Below are positions 38,298 to 47,802 of a stretch of DNA of 64,000 nucleotides, one piece after another. A program made the position numbers and the translations under genes. The stretch's first letter is position 1. Every line of letters starts with the position of its first letter. Under the pieces are notes generated by a model. The model saw nothing but the letters and a program-made list of their open reading frames with translations. It made no database searches and had not been told where the DNA came from. This DNA comes from Asterochloris sp. CNOR1 (Eukaryota > Chlorophyta > Trebouxiophyceae > Trebouxiales > Trebouxiaceae), in the NCBI GenBank assembly GCA_963969365.1, contig OZ017750.1, positions 2,790,001 to 2,854,000 of the forward strand, written 5' to 3'.

Positions 38298-39374
38298 ATG
38301 ATGAAGTCTCAGCGAGGCAGCGGCAAGAGGCAAGACCGCAACTTTGAAATTGTTGTCAACCACATCACCATCAATGAAGACCAGCTGCCTCAGGTCTCGC
38401 GGCAGAGCATGGCGGCTCTGAAGGATGTCTTTGGACACAACATCAAGAAGTACTCAGGCACTCTTCACCACAAGACAGGCAACGAGCATGTACATCTCCT
38501 TGTGATGTCTGCAGCTCCTAAGACCAAGAGCCCTGTCAAAGCCAGTATTGCTGCCTCCATGGCACTCATCTTTGGCACACAAACTGACTCTGTGGAGGTC
38601 AAGTTGTTCAATGAGTTGAAAGCAGATGCTGGACCAGCTCATGGCCTGAGGGGGCTTGGCGACTACAGGTCGCTGTACGTGAACAACAATGACCATGAGA
38701 ATCACCGCCCAAAGGATCCTGAGCACAGGACGGTGGAGTTCATGTGCGGAGGAGAGTGGGAGATCTCGCATGGAGGCACCAGAATTGGTGCCGGGCGGCA
38801 AGGCCCGGTGCAGGTGGCCACAGCAGCTATCAAGGCAGGAACTCCAGAGTTGCAATGCAAGACGTATGAGGAGTTCGAGCGTCTGCTGAAAGCCGCCGCA
38901 GAGAGTGTGGGTTGCACAACGAGCGCCTTGCCAAGGGTGTTGGCCAAGACCTCTTTTGGCACAGTGCCAAAGCGCAAGGAAGGCAACCTGATTCGCAATC
39001 CTGCCTATGATGAGGAGGAGTTCAAGGCCCTCCCAAAGAAGCAGCAGACTATCCAGCGGAAGCGCTCCATGAAGTACCTGCAAGGGCCCAGCGGAAGCCT
39101 GCGAGAGGAGCCACTGGTGGTTGCTCATCAATTCTTAGAGGCGCACCCTCCTGACCTTTATCGATTCAGGCTCCTTGAGCCTGTCAGGAAGCTACAATCT
39201 GGATGTGGCTACCTTTCAGTTGCAAAGTTGAAGCAGCTCTATGAGGAGGCATTTATCAATCTGTTCAAGGACTACCCACCTCCTGAATGGACGTCTGGTC
39301 GTGCGCCAGCAAGGGCATGTGTCAGTTACAATCTGCCCGCAGCAGTTATTGCTGATGTGATGAAGGCCAGATGA
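38298..39374 (+). CDS. Putative HUH endonuclease (Rep-like), intronless, 358 aa
   Basis: Single uninterrupted frame; the first in-frame ATG is 38298 (a second follows directly), and the open frame extends back to 38211 without an ATG. The key feature is EHVHLLVM at residues 63-70, a His-hydrophobe-His motif after a beta-strand-like segment (KKYSGTLHHKTGN). HUH enzymes use this to bind the metal for DNA nicking. A Tyr pair follows about 60 residues later (GDYRSLYVNNND, Y123 and Y127), a plausible place for the catalytic Tyr. The C-terminal half is basic and charged (KRKEGNLIRNPAYDEEEFKALPKK) with no helicase motifs, so it is not a Helitron-type Rep-helicase. Lack of introns in an intron-dense genome suggests recent mobile origin. 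The family is not proven; HUH-Y1 transposons of algae (Replitrons) are the closest known idea. Confidence 0.5.
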   Translation: MMKSQRGSGKRQDRNFEIVVNHITINEDQLPQVSRQSMAALKDVFGHNIKKYSGTLHHKTGNEHVHLLVMSAAPKTKSPVKASIAASMALIFGTQTDSVEVKLFNELKADAGPAHGLRGLGDYRSLYVNNNDHENHRPKDPEHRTVEFMCGGEWEISHGGTRIGAGRQGPVQVATAAIKAGTPELQCKTYEEFERLLKAAAESVGCTTSALPRVLAKTSFGTVPKRKEGNLIRNPAYDEEEFKALPKKQQTIQRKRSMKYLQGPSGSLREEPLVVAHQFLEAHPPDLYRFRLLEPVRKLQSGCGYLSVAKLKQLYEEAFINLFKDYPPPEWTSGRAPARACVSYNLPAAVIADVMKAR

Positions 39375-39802
39375 TGCAAGCTTGTTTACAAGATCATGAA
39401 ATTGTCTGAATCACCATGCCACAGCACAGGTGTGGAAGGTGCGTCCACGTACCACATCGTATGATTTTGTAACAGATGCACAGATTGCGCGAGTGCAGCC
39501 CTTTTCAAGCCCCCAGGAGGTCCTCTTGTGCCACCATGGATTCAAGTGTAGCCAATGCCAGGCCCAATTAGCCACCATATGTGTTGGTCAGGCCAGCTCC
39601 CTTAGGTTGATGCCTTCAAGTGTAGTTCAAGTGTGGAGGACCTTTGTTGTGCAGTGGCTAGCCAGAAGTATTTGATTGGCCCAGAGGAAGGGTTACACGG
39701 CAATGCAGATCTTCGATTCATGTAGACCAAGAGTGTTTCAAGTGTATTTTGTCAGGAGGCAAGCCTTGAAGGCTTGCCCCCCAAGATAACATGTGGTTTT
39801 GT

Positions 39803-39888
39803 GGGCTGACATCTCATTTCTGGGTGGCATTTGACACCGCTCAGTGAGATGTGACTTTCAGCAGTTCAATGTGACTTGCTGAGCTTGG
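39803..39888. repeat. Diverged direct repeat, copy 1
   Basis: It resembles 40763-40860: shared blocks include TTGACACCGCTCA versus GTTACACTGCTCA and TGACTTTCAGCAG in both, in the same order and spacing apart from small gaps. Flanking sequence (CTTGAAGGCTTGCC / CCTCAAGGGGCTTGCC) is also similar. Confidence 0.55.
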
Positions 39889-40762
39889 AAACTGGCACAC
39901 GGAGACTGAATTCAGGAAGGGGAGACCAGCCATTTCAAAAGTTTTTGACAAGTCTCATGAAACATCATGCAGAAACGTCAGCAGAACAGGGGGCAATGTT
40001 GGGCTGTAGCCACACAAGGGTCCAGACAGAGTTTGGTTCCTCTGCTGCATCGCTGCAGAGAGGCAAAGTCTCACAGGTGGCAGCTCCCCTGACCAGTGGG
40101 TCAAGTGGGAGGGAGCCATGAGAGCTCTCCTGATGGGGCATCAAAGCACTGACACAAAGGACACACAGGACACATCAAAACAACCCCAGCATACTCAGCA
40201 AGCTCACGAGTCTGCTCCAGGCACCCAGGCAGATTGCATGCATGCCAGCAGCTGCGGCCCTGGCAGACTGTGTCCTTTGTGTCTTTGTGTCTCAATGAGA
40301 TGTAGAGATGTCTTGGGAGGTGGCACATGGATGGCCTCATGCCGATCTGTGAAGGGCAGGATTGGCCAAAGCCACCTGGCTTTCCCCATTTCACCAGGGC
40401 AACACTGCTGCAGCATGTGATGACAAAAGGCATGTTGCCTTCCTGACCTTTGAGCATCTTGCTGGTCCTCCCTGAGACAATGTTGTGTTGCAGCTGGAAA
40501 GGGACCTGCCTTTGACTGAGCCTTCTTTGTGCCCCGCAGGCCCTGCTCAGGGCCTTGGCCTGCAATGCTGCCACTTAAACCACTTCAAGCTGATATTTCA
40601 GGCTAGTAAAGTGTAACCATTTGCTGAGTGCCACTCAGTCCAGTCTCTGAGGTGCTTCCAAAGAGAATTGTGACGCTAGGTATGTAAACCAAGCCTGGTA
40701 TCAAGGCAAGTTTGACAGAACAGGCCTCAAGGGGCTTGCCCTGGTGGGAGGCATGTGTGTCT

Positions 40763-40860
40763 GTGGAGTGATTTCTCACTTTTTGAATGATGTGTTACAC
40801 TGCTCAACACTGTTCAAACATGACTTTCAGCAGTGAAATCGTGACCTGTGCAGGTTCTGG
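40763..40860. repeat. Diverged direct repeat, copy 2
   Basis: This is the partner of 39803-39888; the two copies lie about 1 kb apart between the HUH gene and the recombinase. They could be old subterminal sequences or binding sites. Confidence 0.55.
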
Positions 40861-40896
40861 CGGTAGGAATGGTCAATTAAACAATTAAAGGCTTGC

Positions 40897-43884
40897 TCAG
40901 CCACTCTGCTTACGCTTGCCAAGCAGCTTGGAGTCACTGCTGTACCTGCTGCATAGCTGCTGCAGTGAGCTGGTTGTCCTGGTGGGGGGGATGCGCTCAC
41001 GTTCCATCTCTAAAGCCCCGACAACAGCAGCCATGGTGCTTCCCAAGCCAGCCATGCGGGTTTCAATCTCAGCAGCAAGGCCGTTCTTGAATCTTGAGAA
41101 GGCCGTGCTGCTGGCTCTTGCTTCCTTCTTGCTGCCATGCCACCTGCGGAAGTCTGAAGGCACTGCTGAGATCTTGGAGAACGCCTCAAATGCTTCTGGC
41201 ACTGTTTGAAATTCTGAAAGCTTCCAGACCTGCAGCTCATAACAAGGGGAAGTACAGTCTGACCAGTACACAGGCGCTCAAGCTGAAAGGCAATTCGACT
41301 GCACACCTGCTTCTCTAACAAAAAGGAGTCCCTCTCATCCGAGGCGCTCAGCGCACTGAGGGACTGAGGCGGCAGAGTAATGCCATAGCTGGCCTGTGAA
41401 GCCAGAGGCACCCATGGGATCGGTTTGGCTGATGCTGGGGGCTGGACACCGGAAAGAGGCACCTGAGGCAGCATCACCACCGGGGCCAGAGGCGTGGCCT
41501 CCTTTCCACCCAGCGTCTTGAAGAAGAAAGCCTGCGACATGGAAGGGCAAAGGTTCAGAGCAATGCATGTCTGACTACAACACCTAGGGCCGCAGCGCTC
41601 ACCGTTGGGTTGGTGAACAACAAATTCCTGTCGCTGAGAACCGCCTCAGCAGCAACGTGTTTGTCCCACGTCTCCTGCCGCAGCTGCTTGCCTACAGCAC
41701 TCCGCAGAAGGCGACTGGCCGCTGGCGGGATGGTGCGAAGCCACTGGTCCCCATATGAATCAATTCTCAAGCTGGCATTCTGCACAAACACGTGCCGCAG
41801 GTGGTCGATGGCCCTCAAGGGCGCCAGCAAAGGATGTGCAGGGTGGCATCGCATGCCAGCTTGGCGCAGTAGCACCGTCAAGCCTGGGATGATGCGGTCC
41901 AGCACATCCTCCTCAGCCTGCAGAAGACAATCAGATCAGTCCCCCCAATTTTGGTGATTTGTGTGAGAAGCACTGGCACTGCAGTGACCTTACCATGAAC
42001 TCAGCCTGACCCAAACGATGATTCTCGTGCCACTCCCGTCCCCAACCAGCCAGCCTGTGGGCTGTGTCTGGGTCAAAGATGCAGTACAGGTCTGTGGTGT
42101 CGGACTCATGCCTGCAAGGCAAAACACTGGTCAGCTGAGGACGATACTGTTCAGAATGCACAGCATGGCCTGAGTTGCCTACCTCGCCGCCATCTTGATC
42201 TCCGCTTTGTTGATGCCCACGCTCTTAGCCGCCTCCACACCATGCTTCTTAAATTTGTGGCTGACCTCCCCTTTAGCTGAGTACCCATCAAGCCTGCCAC
42301 AGGGCACGCCTGCAGAGTAGCAAGCCACAGATGTCACCAATAGCCATGTCCGAAAGCTGCGGCATTAACGCACTGGCTCACCAGCAAGTTCAAAAGCCTG
42401 CCGAAGGTGAACGTTGAGAGTCTCTCCACTCATGGGCTGGTTCCCCTGCATGCTAGGGGCGGCAACAATGAACTTGGCCAGATCCTCAAGTTTGATGCCC
42501 TGTGGAAGGTGGCGACAGCCAGGTCGGCAAGCGCTGCCTGAGGACAGATGCGATGGTCCCGGTACCTGTGGCAGGGGAGGCATTATGACTGAGAAGACAC
42601 TGCAGCACACTGCCCAACTGTGACTGTCCTGACAGCATGAATGCGCATACCTGACGACACCAGGAATATCCACCTGCCCAGGTTTCACAGTCTTCCCTTG
42701 CATGCTACCAAAGAGGACTGCCACAGAGGGCACTGGGCTGACATTATCCTGCGTCCTCAGTGCCAGGCAGCTCCAGGGAAGTTTGCGCAGGTCATCAGAG
42801 CGGCCCAGTGTGGCTGGCATGAAAGTCATTGCCATCCTCAGCAGGTAGGTCCATTGCCACTGCTTCTGCTGGAAAACTGTTAGCAGGGACTGGCGAAGCT
42901 GCCCTGCGCTCAGTGCGGCATCCACCTGCAGATGCAAGCAACAAGCTGGGGTTAGATACGCCATCATTCTGTTGGCACAAGACGCTCTGACCAGGCTGGT
43001 ACCTACCTGAGCTGCCACTTGCGCGTTGAGGTTCTCAGCCTGCATCTCCCTGCCACGTGCACGGACCAAGTCCCTGACCGCCTGGATCTCCAGGGGTGCG
43101 GGTACATCTGAGTTGATGCGGCCCTGTAAGTATTGCTCTCTGCGGACCTCCTTGAGGTGGCATAGATAATCACTGCATGCACCAGGCCAAGGGTTGGGAA
43201 GGGTGGGACATGAGCACAGCTCAGACACAGCAGTGGAGGGGCCTCTCACCCCACGCTGCTGAATGAGTAGCGAGCACCATTCTGCTGCACTGCCTCATCC
43301 ACAAGCCACATCGAGAACTCAAGAATCTTGGCCTGAGACATGAGGTCGCCATCAGGGTATCGGTGCGCCTCCTGCTCACAGTATCTCTGCAGGATCACAT
43401 GCGTGTGAGTGACATGGCCTTGGAAGCCTTAAGGGGGCCATAAGAACAGGAGTAAAGGCCATGCAGCGCCTACCCTCCAGAGCTTGGCAGCTGATCTTTC
43501 AGCCTGGACTGTGTTCTGTGGCTTAGCTGCACCATGACGGGCATTGATGAGCTGTGTGAGCTGTAGGATACGAGCTTCCTCCTCAGGAGTGTTTGGCATT
43601 GCTGCTGCCAAGCCAACTGCTGCGTCTGAGACTGGTGCTCCATTCTGCTGGTCCAAAGTCTCTAAACTGTGCACACCAGGGGCAGAGGGCGGCACTGGCT
43701 GGAGATCATCCACCACTCCAGACAGGTGTCTGCAGGCTTGATCAATGGCCGCTCTGAGGGCAGGGGGGCTGTTTGGGGAGCAGCTGGCACGCAGTTGTGC
43801 TGTGTAGTTGTCAGCTAGCCCCAGGCTGATAACATGGTTGATGTAGCTGCTGTACTCAGCAGATGGCACCTGGTAGTGCTGCAT
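40897..43884 (-). CDS. Crypton-like tyrosine recombinase, ten exons, with one apparent frameshift
   Basis: Exons on the minus strand: 43474-43884, 43250-43386, 43007-43172, 42651-42925, 42382-42565, 42183-42309, 41994-42111, 41603-41917, 41307-41531, 40897-41229. The start ATG is at 43884; an earlier in-frame start would have to be non-ATG. The catalytic core is recognisable: the first Arg in ATLGRSDDLRKLPWSCLAL, the beta-hairpin Lys in GSMQGKTVKPGQ, then YRDHRICPQAALADLAV, then VSHKFKKHGVEAAKSVG (HxxK where HxxR is usual), and the Tyr in HESDTTDLYCIF. A C-terminal coiled region ends in basic KLLGKRKQSG. Between ADLAV and GIKLEDLAKF (about 42500-42520) the frame changes by one base with no usable intron, so this copy is probably inactive or the assembly has an indel. 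It belongs to the element at 38108-45985 and is divergent from the protease gene. Confidence 0.72.
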
Positions 43885-44186
43885 GAAGGTCGATCTAGGG
43901 CACTTTGGCGCGCTAGGGTTTCTTGACCTAGTACTTAGGTCGGCAGGCAATATCAGGCGTATGTTTGTAGGCGAACCCTCCAGATAGCGGCAAGTGATAC
44001 CCGGTAAGCCACACCTGTTCACAAACGCACCTGCAACCAAATTGTGCGGGCATGAAGGACAGCTGTGCCAAGCACCAGATTGCCTGTCTGCTCAGCTGAG
44101 CGCGCTTTCTTGTTGTTAGCCATTACTTCTAGCTGAAGAGACACTGACCATCCCTCTGTCTTTGTTGCCTGCAGCCCCCATAAAAA
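43885..44186. promoter_or_regulatory. Divergent intergenic region of the recombinase/protease pair
   Basis: 302 bp separate the recombinase and protease start codons, suggesting shared control. Just before the protease ATG the sequence reads CCATAAAAAATGG. No known operator is recognised. Confidence 0.4.
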
Positions 44187-45695
44187 ATGGCAGAACCAAC
44201 TTCCTCATCGCTGGATGACCTCAAGAAGCGGCTTGACGAGTGCAGCAGGCAGATAGGAGAAGAGCTTGGCAAGCGGCCCGTCAATGACACCCGGGTCTCG
44301 CAGTATCAGAAGTACGCAGACATCCTGTTGGAGCAGATCAGGCTGGCTTCAGGTGAGGCTCAGTATCATGAGGTCTATGCTGTGCTGTCAGACATCCCGG
44401 GTTTTATGCCAGCTTTAAGCCACAGGTGAAGTCTGCAGGTGCTGTGGTCCACCTGCCCACGCTTCGCTGTTTGCAGCTATTTTGTGTGTGCAAACACTTG
44501 CAATTGCTGGGCTGCATGTCATGGTCAGGGCCACAGTGCAGTCATGCGCTGACAGAGGTCAAGTCCACAGGGGAAGTTTTGCTCAAGGGTCGACCAACCG
44601 CCTGTGTTCACAACACAGTGTGTAAGCTGGACAAGGCATGGTATCTTGTGAGGGGTGAGACATCAGTCACTGCACGGAGGTGGGCCCTATGCAGTGCACC
44701 CAACCTGCACTCAGCTGAGTCCGGCGGCACACCCTGTACTAGGGCAAATACTCAATCTCACTCACATGTTGATGTGCTTGTGGGTCTGCTGCTCAACAGA
44801 ATCAACATTGCTCTGCAGCTGGGAGGGGTACAGCTGACCTGCTGCTGTCTGAGGAAGCTCTGGACAAGGTGTATCGCAGCATCTTCCTGGTGCTTGATCA
44901 GGATGGGGATTGCGTGGGCGGTGGCTTCTTCTATGCGCCTGGGAAGGCCGTGACAGCAGACCACAACTTGCTGCCTGCACAGGGGTAAGCTGAGGTTGGC
45001 CAATCAGTCCGTTGCTGTGCTGAAGTAGCACCTGCCATGCTGCTGCAAGCAAAATGGCAGTCCCTGTTGCCTCAGTTGCCTCACCAATTGCAGCTGAAGA
45101 TGCGAGAACAGGGTTGATCCCTTGCAGATGTTGCTTTTCATCAGCAGCAATTTGATGGGATGACCTCACACTCTGCAGGAGTGGCAACACAATGATGATT
45201 CGCACCACCAAAGCCACAATCCCAGTTCTGATTCGAGAGAGAAACACACCCTATGACTATGCCCTTCTTGAGTGTGGAGCTGACGTTCAACAGGATCACC
45301 TGGTCGTTGCCAGCCCTTCAGAGGTTCTGATGGGCAGAGCGTTGACGCTGTGCGCCTTTCAGATTGGTCTCCGCAAGGACTTGCCAGAGTGGGGCAAGGG
45401 CGCTGATGTCGACATGGGCCTGTTGCAGGCCAGGGGCTGCAAGCTGTCTAAGCAAAGGCACCATCTGCTGTATGATGTCTCAAGCGTGCCTGGCGATTCC
45501 GGGTGTGCACTGGTCTTGTATGACGGCAAGGTTGTGGGAATGCACCTGGCCGCGGCAAACACTCTCGTAGATAACCTGGATCGTGCAAAAGAACTTGATG
45601 CTCAGATGAACGAGGTTGCAGAGAGCATCGCATCATTCGCCGCCGGCACTTCACAGCTGGGGATCGCCCTGCTGTGCCATGCCTTCGTAAAGTGA
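44187..45695 (+). CDS. Trypsin-like serine protease (282 aa)
   Basis: Exons 44187-44352, 44819-44984 and 45179-45695 (TGA) give 283 codons with consistent phases. The N-terminal ~70 residues are a charged helix (DDLKKRLDECSRQIGEELGK). The chymotrypsin-fold domain then has all three catalytic residues: His104 in VTADHNLL, Asp137 in PYDYALLEC, and Ser218 in VPGDSGCALVLYDGKVVGMH. There is no signal peptide or membrane segment, so the protease should act inside the cell. It lies inside the candidate mobile element, divergent from the recombinase, and 170 bp before the right-end tandem repeats. It may process an element protein or be captured host cargo; neither is shown. Frames are intact, unlike the recombinase. 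Confidence 0.75.
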
Positions 45696-45866
45696 ATGTG
45701 ACATCAATGCTGCATGTACATCAAATTCCACCTTCACTCCATGCTCACAAAAGTTTGAGGGACTTATCACATGCAATTTTAGGACACCAAAAATTGCTGC
45801 CTCACAACCAAGATGGCATTAACACTGATCACTGACAACAGGCATGTCTGAACCTTCTGTGATAAA

Positions 45867-45977
45867 TGACATGTCGCGGGGCGTCCGATGGCCTGTGATA
45901 ACTTGACATGTTGCGGGGTGTCACACGGCCTGTGATATAATGGAATGTTGCAGGGTGTCACATGGCCTGTGATATAA
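45867..45977. repeat. 37-bp tandem repeat, three copies
   Basis: Units are 45867-45903, 45904-45940 and 45941-45977. Each reads TG(A/G)(C/A)ATGT(C/T)GC then a GG-rich core and GGCCTGTGATA. Unit 3 contains the inverted partner of the left-end repeat. The copies diverge slightly, the outermost two being closest. Confidence 0.85.
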
Positions 45978-45989
45978 TGACCTATATCA
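45970..45989. repeat. Right element end hairpin
   Basis: TGATAT (45970-45975) pairs with ATATCA (45984-45989) around loop AATGACCT, just after the third tandem copy. The 7-mer GACCTAT shared with the left end sits in this hairpin. Confidence 0.5.
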
Positions 45990-47802
45990 TCTCAGGTCTC
46001 ACTACTGAGTTTGCTAGATAAAACCAGGGCTGCCTGTGTTGCGCGATGCAGACGGGCTGCTTGCCAAGAGCTGCTCCAGGGACAAGCAGCCGACATTGAG
46101 GGCGGGAGCAGATGGGGTTGGCTGCATTGCTAGGCGTCTGCATGCATGCTGCATTACTGGTGCTGCTGAAGCGCTATTTCTGTACCTCAGCACCAGCTCT
46201 TCTTAGCGAGGATACTGTGCTGCCTTTGAGACATTGACTTCATGCAATAAACTCTGTCCACAGCTTCACTTGTAGCAATTCACCCCGTCTGCATGAGTCT
46301 GTTATGGGCCAACATGAGACCCTGGTGCCTTCAGACTGACGACCTTCGAGGCCTTGGATTCGAAGGCTCGGATCATGAACAGACGGACCGCTCTCCCATG
46401 GGCACATCACATCTTACCTGCAGGCCTTCTCGCACAGCACAATTGAAAAGATTTCTGCATATTCACGAGCCACTTCAGACTGTCAACGCATTCAGTGCAT
46501 GACGAAGTGAGATGCATTGCGGCCAACATGCACATGAAATTGCACAAGGCGCACAGGAGGATGGGACTCACAAGTGCAGGCATGACAGGTGTGCGAGGAG
46601 GCGCACATTCGACTGCTAGGACTAGCTCACGAAGTGGTACATGTAATGCAGTCTGTGCAACATACCTTGAACTTGCCGAGCCCTCTGGCACCTTTGCATC
46701 ATTGTGGTGTTGTTGGGTGCTGCATGATACTCTGGCCTCAGTTTGCAATGTGTTGCGCTCATCACAAGGATTGGTAGTTGTTCCAGTGCACTGATCTTCA
46801 TGGAGCTTCTGTGTGGCATTTCAATGAATGCCTCTCCGCGGTGATGCAGTGTGACCCCTTCAGTGCAGCTTGGCTGAGCTGCCCTGCCTTCAGGGGTTCT
46901 ATGATACGAGGGATCACTTGGAGCAGGGTAGGAGAATGGCCCTCTGTCATTAGGTGACCCACCGCGGACCAGATTGCTGCCAGCTCTGTGTTTCACCTTG
47001 GGTTTCATTGAGGCCTTCACTAGCCCCAGATTTACTCCTTGGAACCAGTACTAGCTTCCACACTGACAGCTGTGACTTTTCAGACTGTTGAGCAGCAGCA
47101 TGAGCTCGAGCTTTCTCACGCTCATCCTACCAATCTTCTGGCTTTGGCGCTGCGCAGGTTGTTCAACAATTTGTTGTTGCACTCCATCTTCACTTCATCA
47201 ATCTCAACAATGCAGAATGCCGCTCCGCAAGGTCCACCTCTGACATGCCAGTTGCACCCTCCACCGACAGCCTACCTGAGCACTTGATAGAAGGGCATTG
47301 TGCCTCTGACGGCAGCCCATACAATAAATGAGCCATGGCCTGTTGGACCGGATCTGCAGCAGCCATTGAAGCCTACTCTTCCACTTGGTATGCTGCAGAA
47401 AGCTCAGGTGTCTAGAGAAGAAGTGCAGCTACCTTAGACTGCTGAAAGCTAAAGCCTCATTGAGGGCGGTACGTGCTGGTCTTGCATTGAGGTTCACCTC
47501 TGTAGAGTCTAGGCAGCCCAGAGCAGGTGATGGAAGGCCTGCTATGCTGCTATGGCCTGAAAGCTTGAAGCGCTGCTGTCCTCTGTAAGTAACTGTCAGA
47601 AGTTGGGTCTTGAATGAAGACCAGAGCGCTGGCAGTCAGCCCTGTGGTCAAATTTTGAGACCCTGCTGTAGCACAATGCACTATACAATCTGCATATATT
47701 CTGCATGCACAGCAATGAACAAACGATAGGTCTACAGGCACTCACAGCCCTGCGCCATTTGGTATCTGTGAGGTTATAGGATTCACACAGGCAGCATGAA
47801 AG
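45990..47802. other. About 1.8 kb without a supported gene
   Basis: Several short frames exist on both strands, but none chains into a gene. A minus-strand stretch near 47440-47545 reads GCLDSTEVNLNARPAR, faintly like the first catalytic block of PIF/Harbinger transposases (GxxDxTxxxxxxP). It may be a transposase remnant. Composition is as AT-rich as the neighbouring element. Confidence 0.4.
47190..47366 (-). other. Short open frame, possible gene remnant (58 aa)
   Basis: From ATG at 47366 (MAAADPVQQAMAHLLYGLPS and onward) to TGA at 47190. Near-coding text continues in another frame beyond the stop (VKMECNNKLLNNLRSAKARR). Its codon choice looks protein-like, but there is no family match. It may be an exon of a decayed gene together with the transposase-like stretch at 47440-47545. 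Confidence 0.2.

Larger units (their letters stand above)
39375..40896. other. Non-coding interior of the mobile element
   Basis: No gene is seen between the HUH gene and the recombinase stop. The region is AT-richer, with repeated words such as TTCAAGTGTA (around 39540, 39610, 39740), and holds a pair of diverged direct repeats described separately. Confidence 0.5.
38108..45985. mobile_element. Candidate composite mobile element: HUH protein + tyrosine recombinase + trypsin-like protease
   Basis: Seen: the 7-mer GACCTAT lies at both edges (38108-38114 and 45979-45985). The 21-mer at 38120-38140 (GCCATGTAACACCCTGCGAC and one more base) matches, inverted, 19 of 21 bases at 45946-45966. Each edge has a small hairpin. 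The right edge carries three 37-bp tandem copies that contain the inverted repeat. Inside are three genes in composition unlike the flanks: an intronless HUH-motif gene (plus), a ten-exon tyrosine recombinase (minus), and a three-exon protease (plus) that diverges from the recombinase. Known: HUH endonucleases and tyrosine recombinases each mobilise DNA, and HUH-Y1 elements (Replitrons) and Crypton-like elements are known in algae. Inferred: one unit bounded by these ends. It could instead be two nested elements. Confidence 0.55.

Noticed and set aside
38298-39374. Helitron as the source of the HUH gene
   Set aside because: There is no helicase domain and no second HUH-type domain, and the product is only 358 residues. 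Typical Helitron ends (TC..CTRR) were not seen at the proposed boundaries.
42365-42565. A 38-bp GC-AG micro-intron restoring the recombinase frame
   Set aside because: Too short compared with all other introns here (about 75 bp or more), and it would delete the conserved CPQAALADLAV continuation.
46622-47020. Minus-strand open frame of about 130 codons
   Set aside because: No recognisable domain, no splice partners, and its start is not supported.
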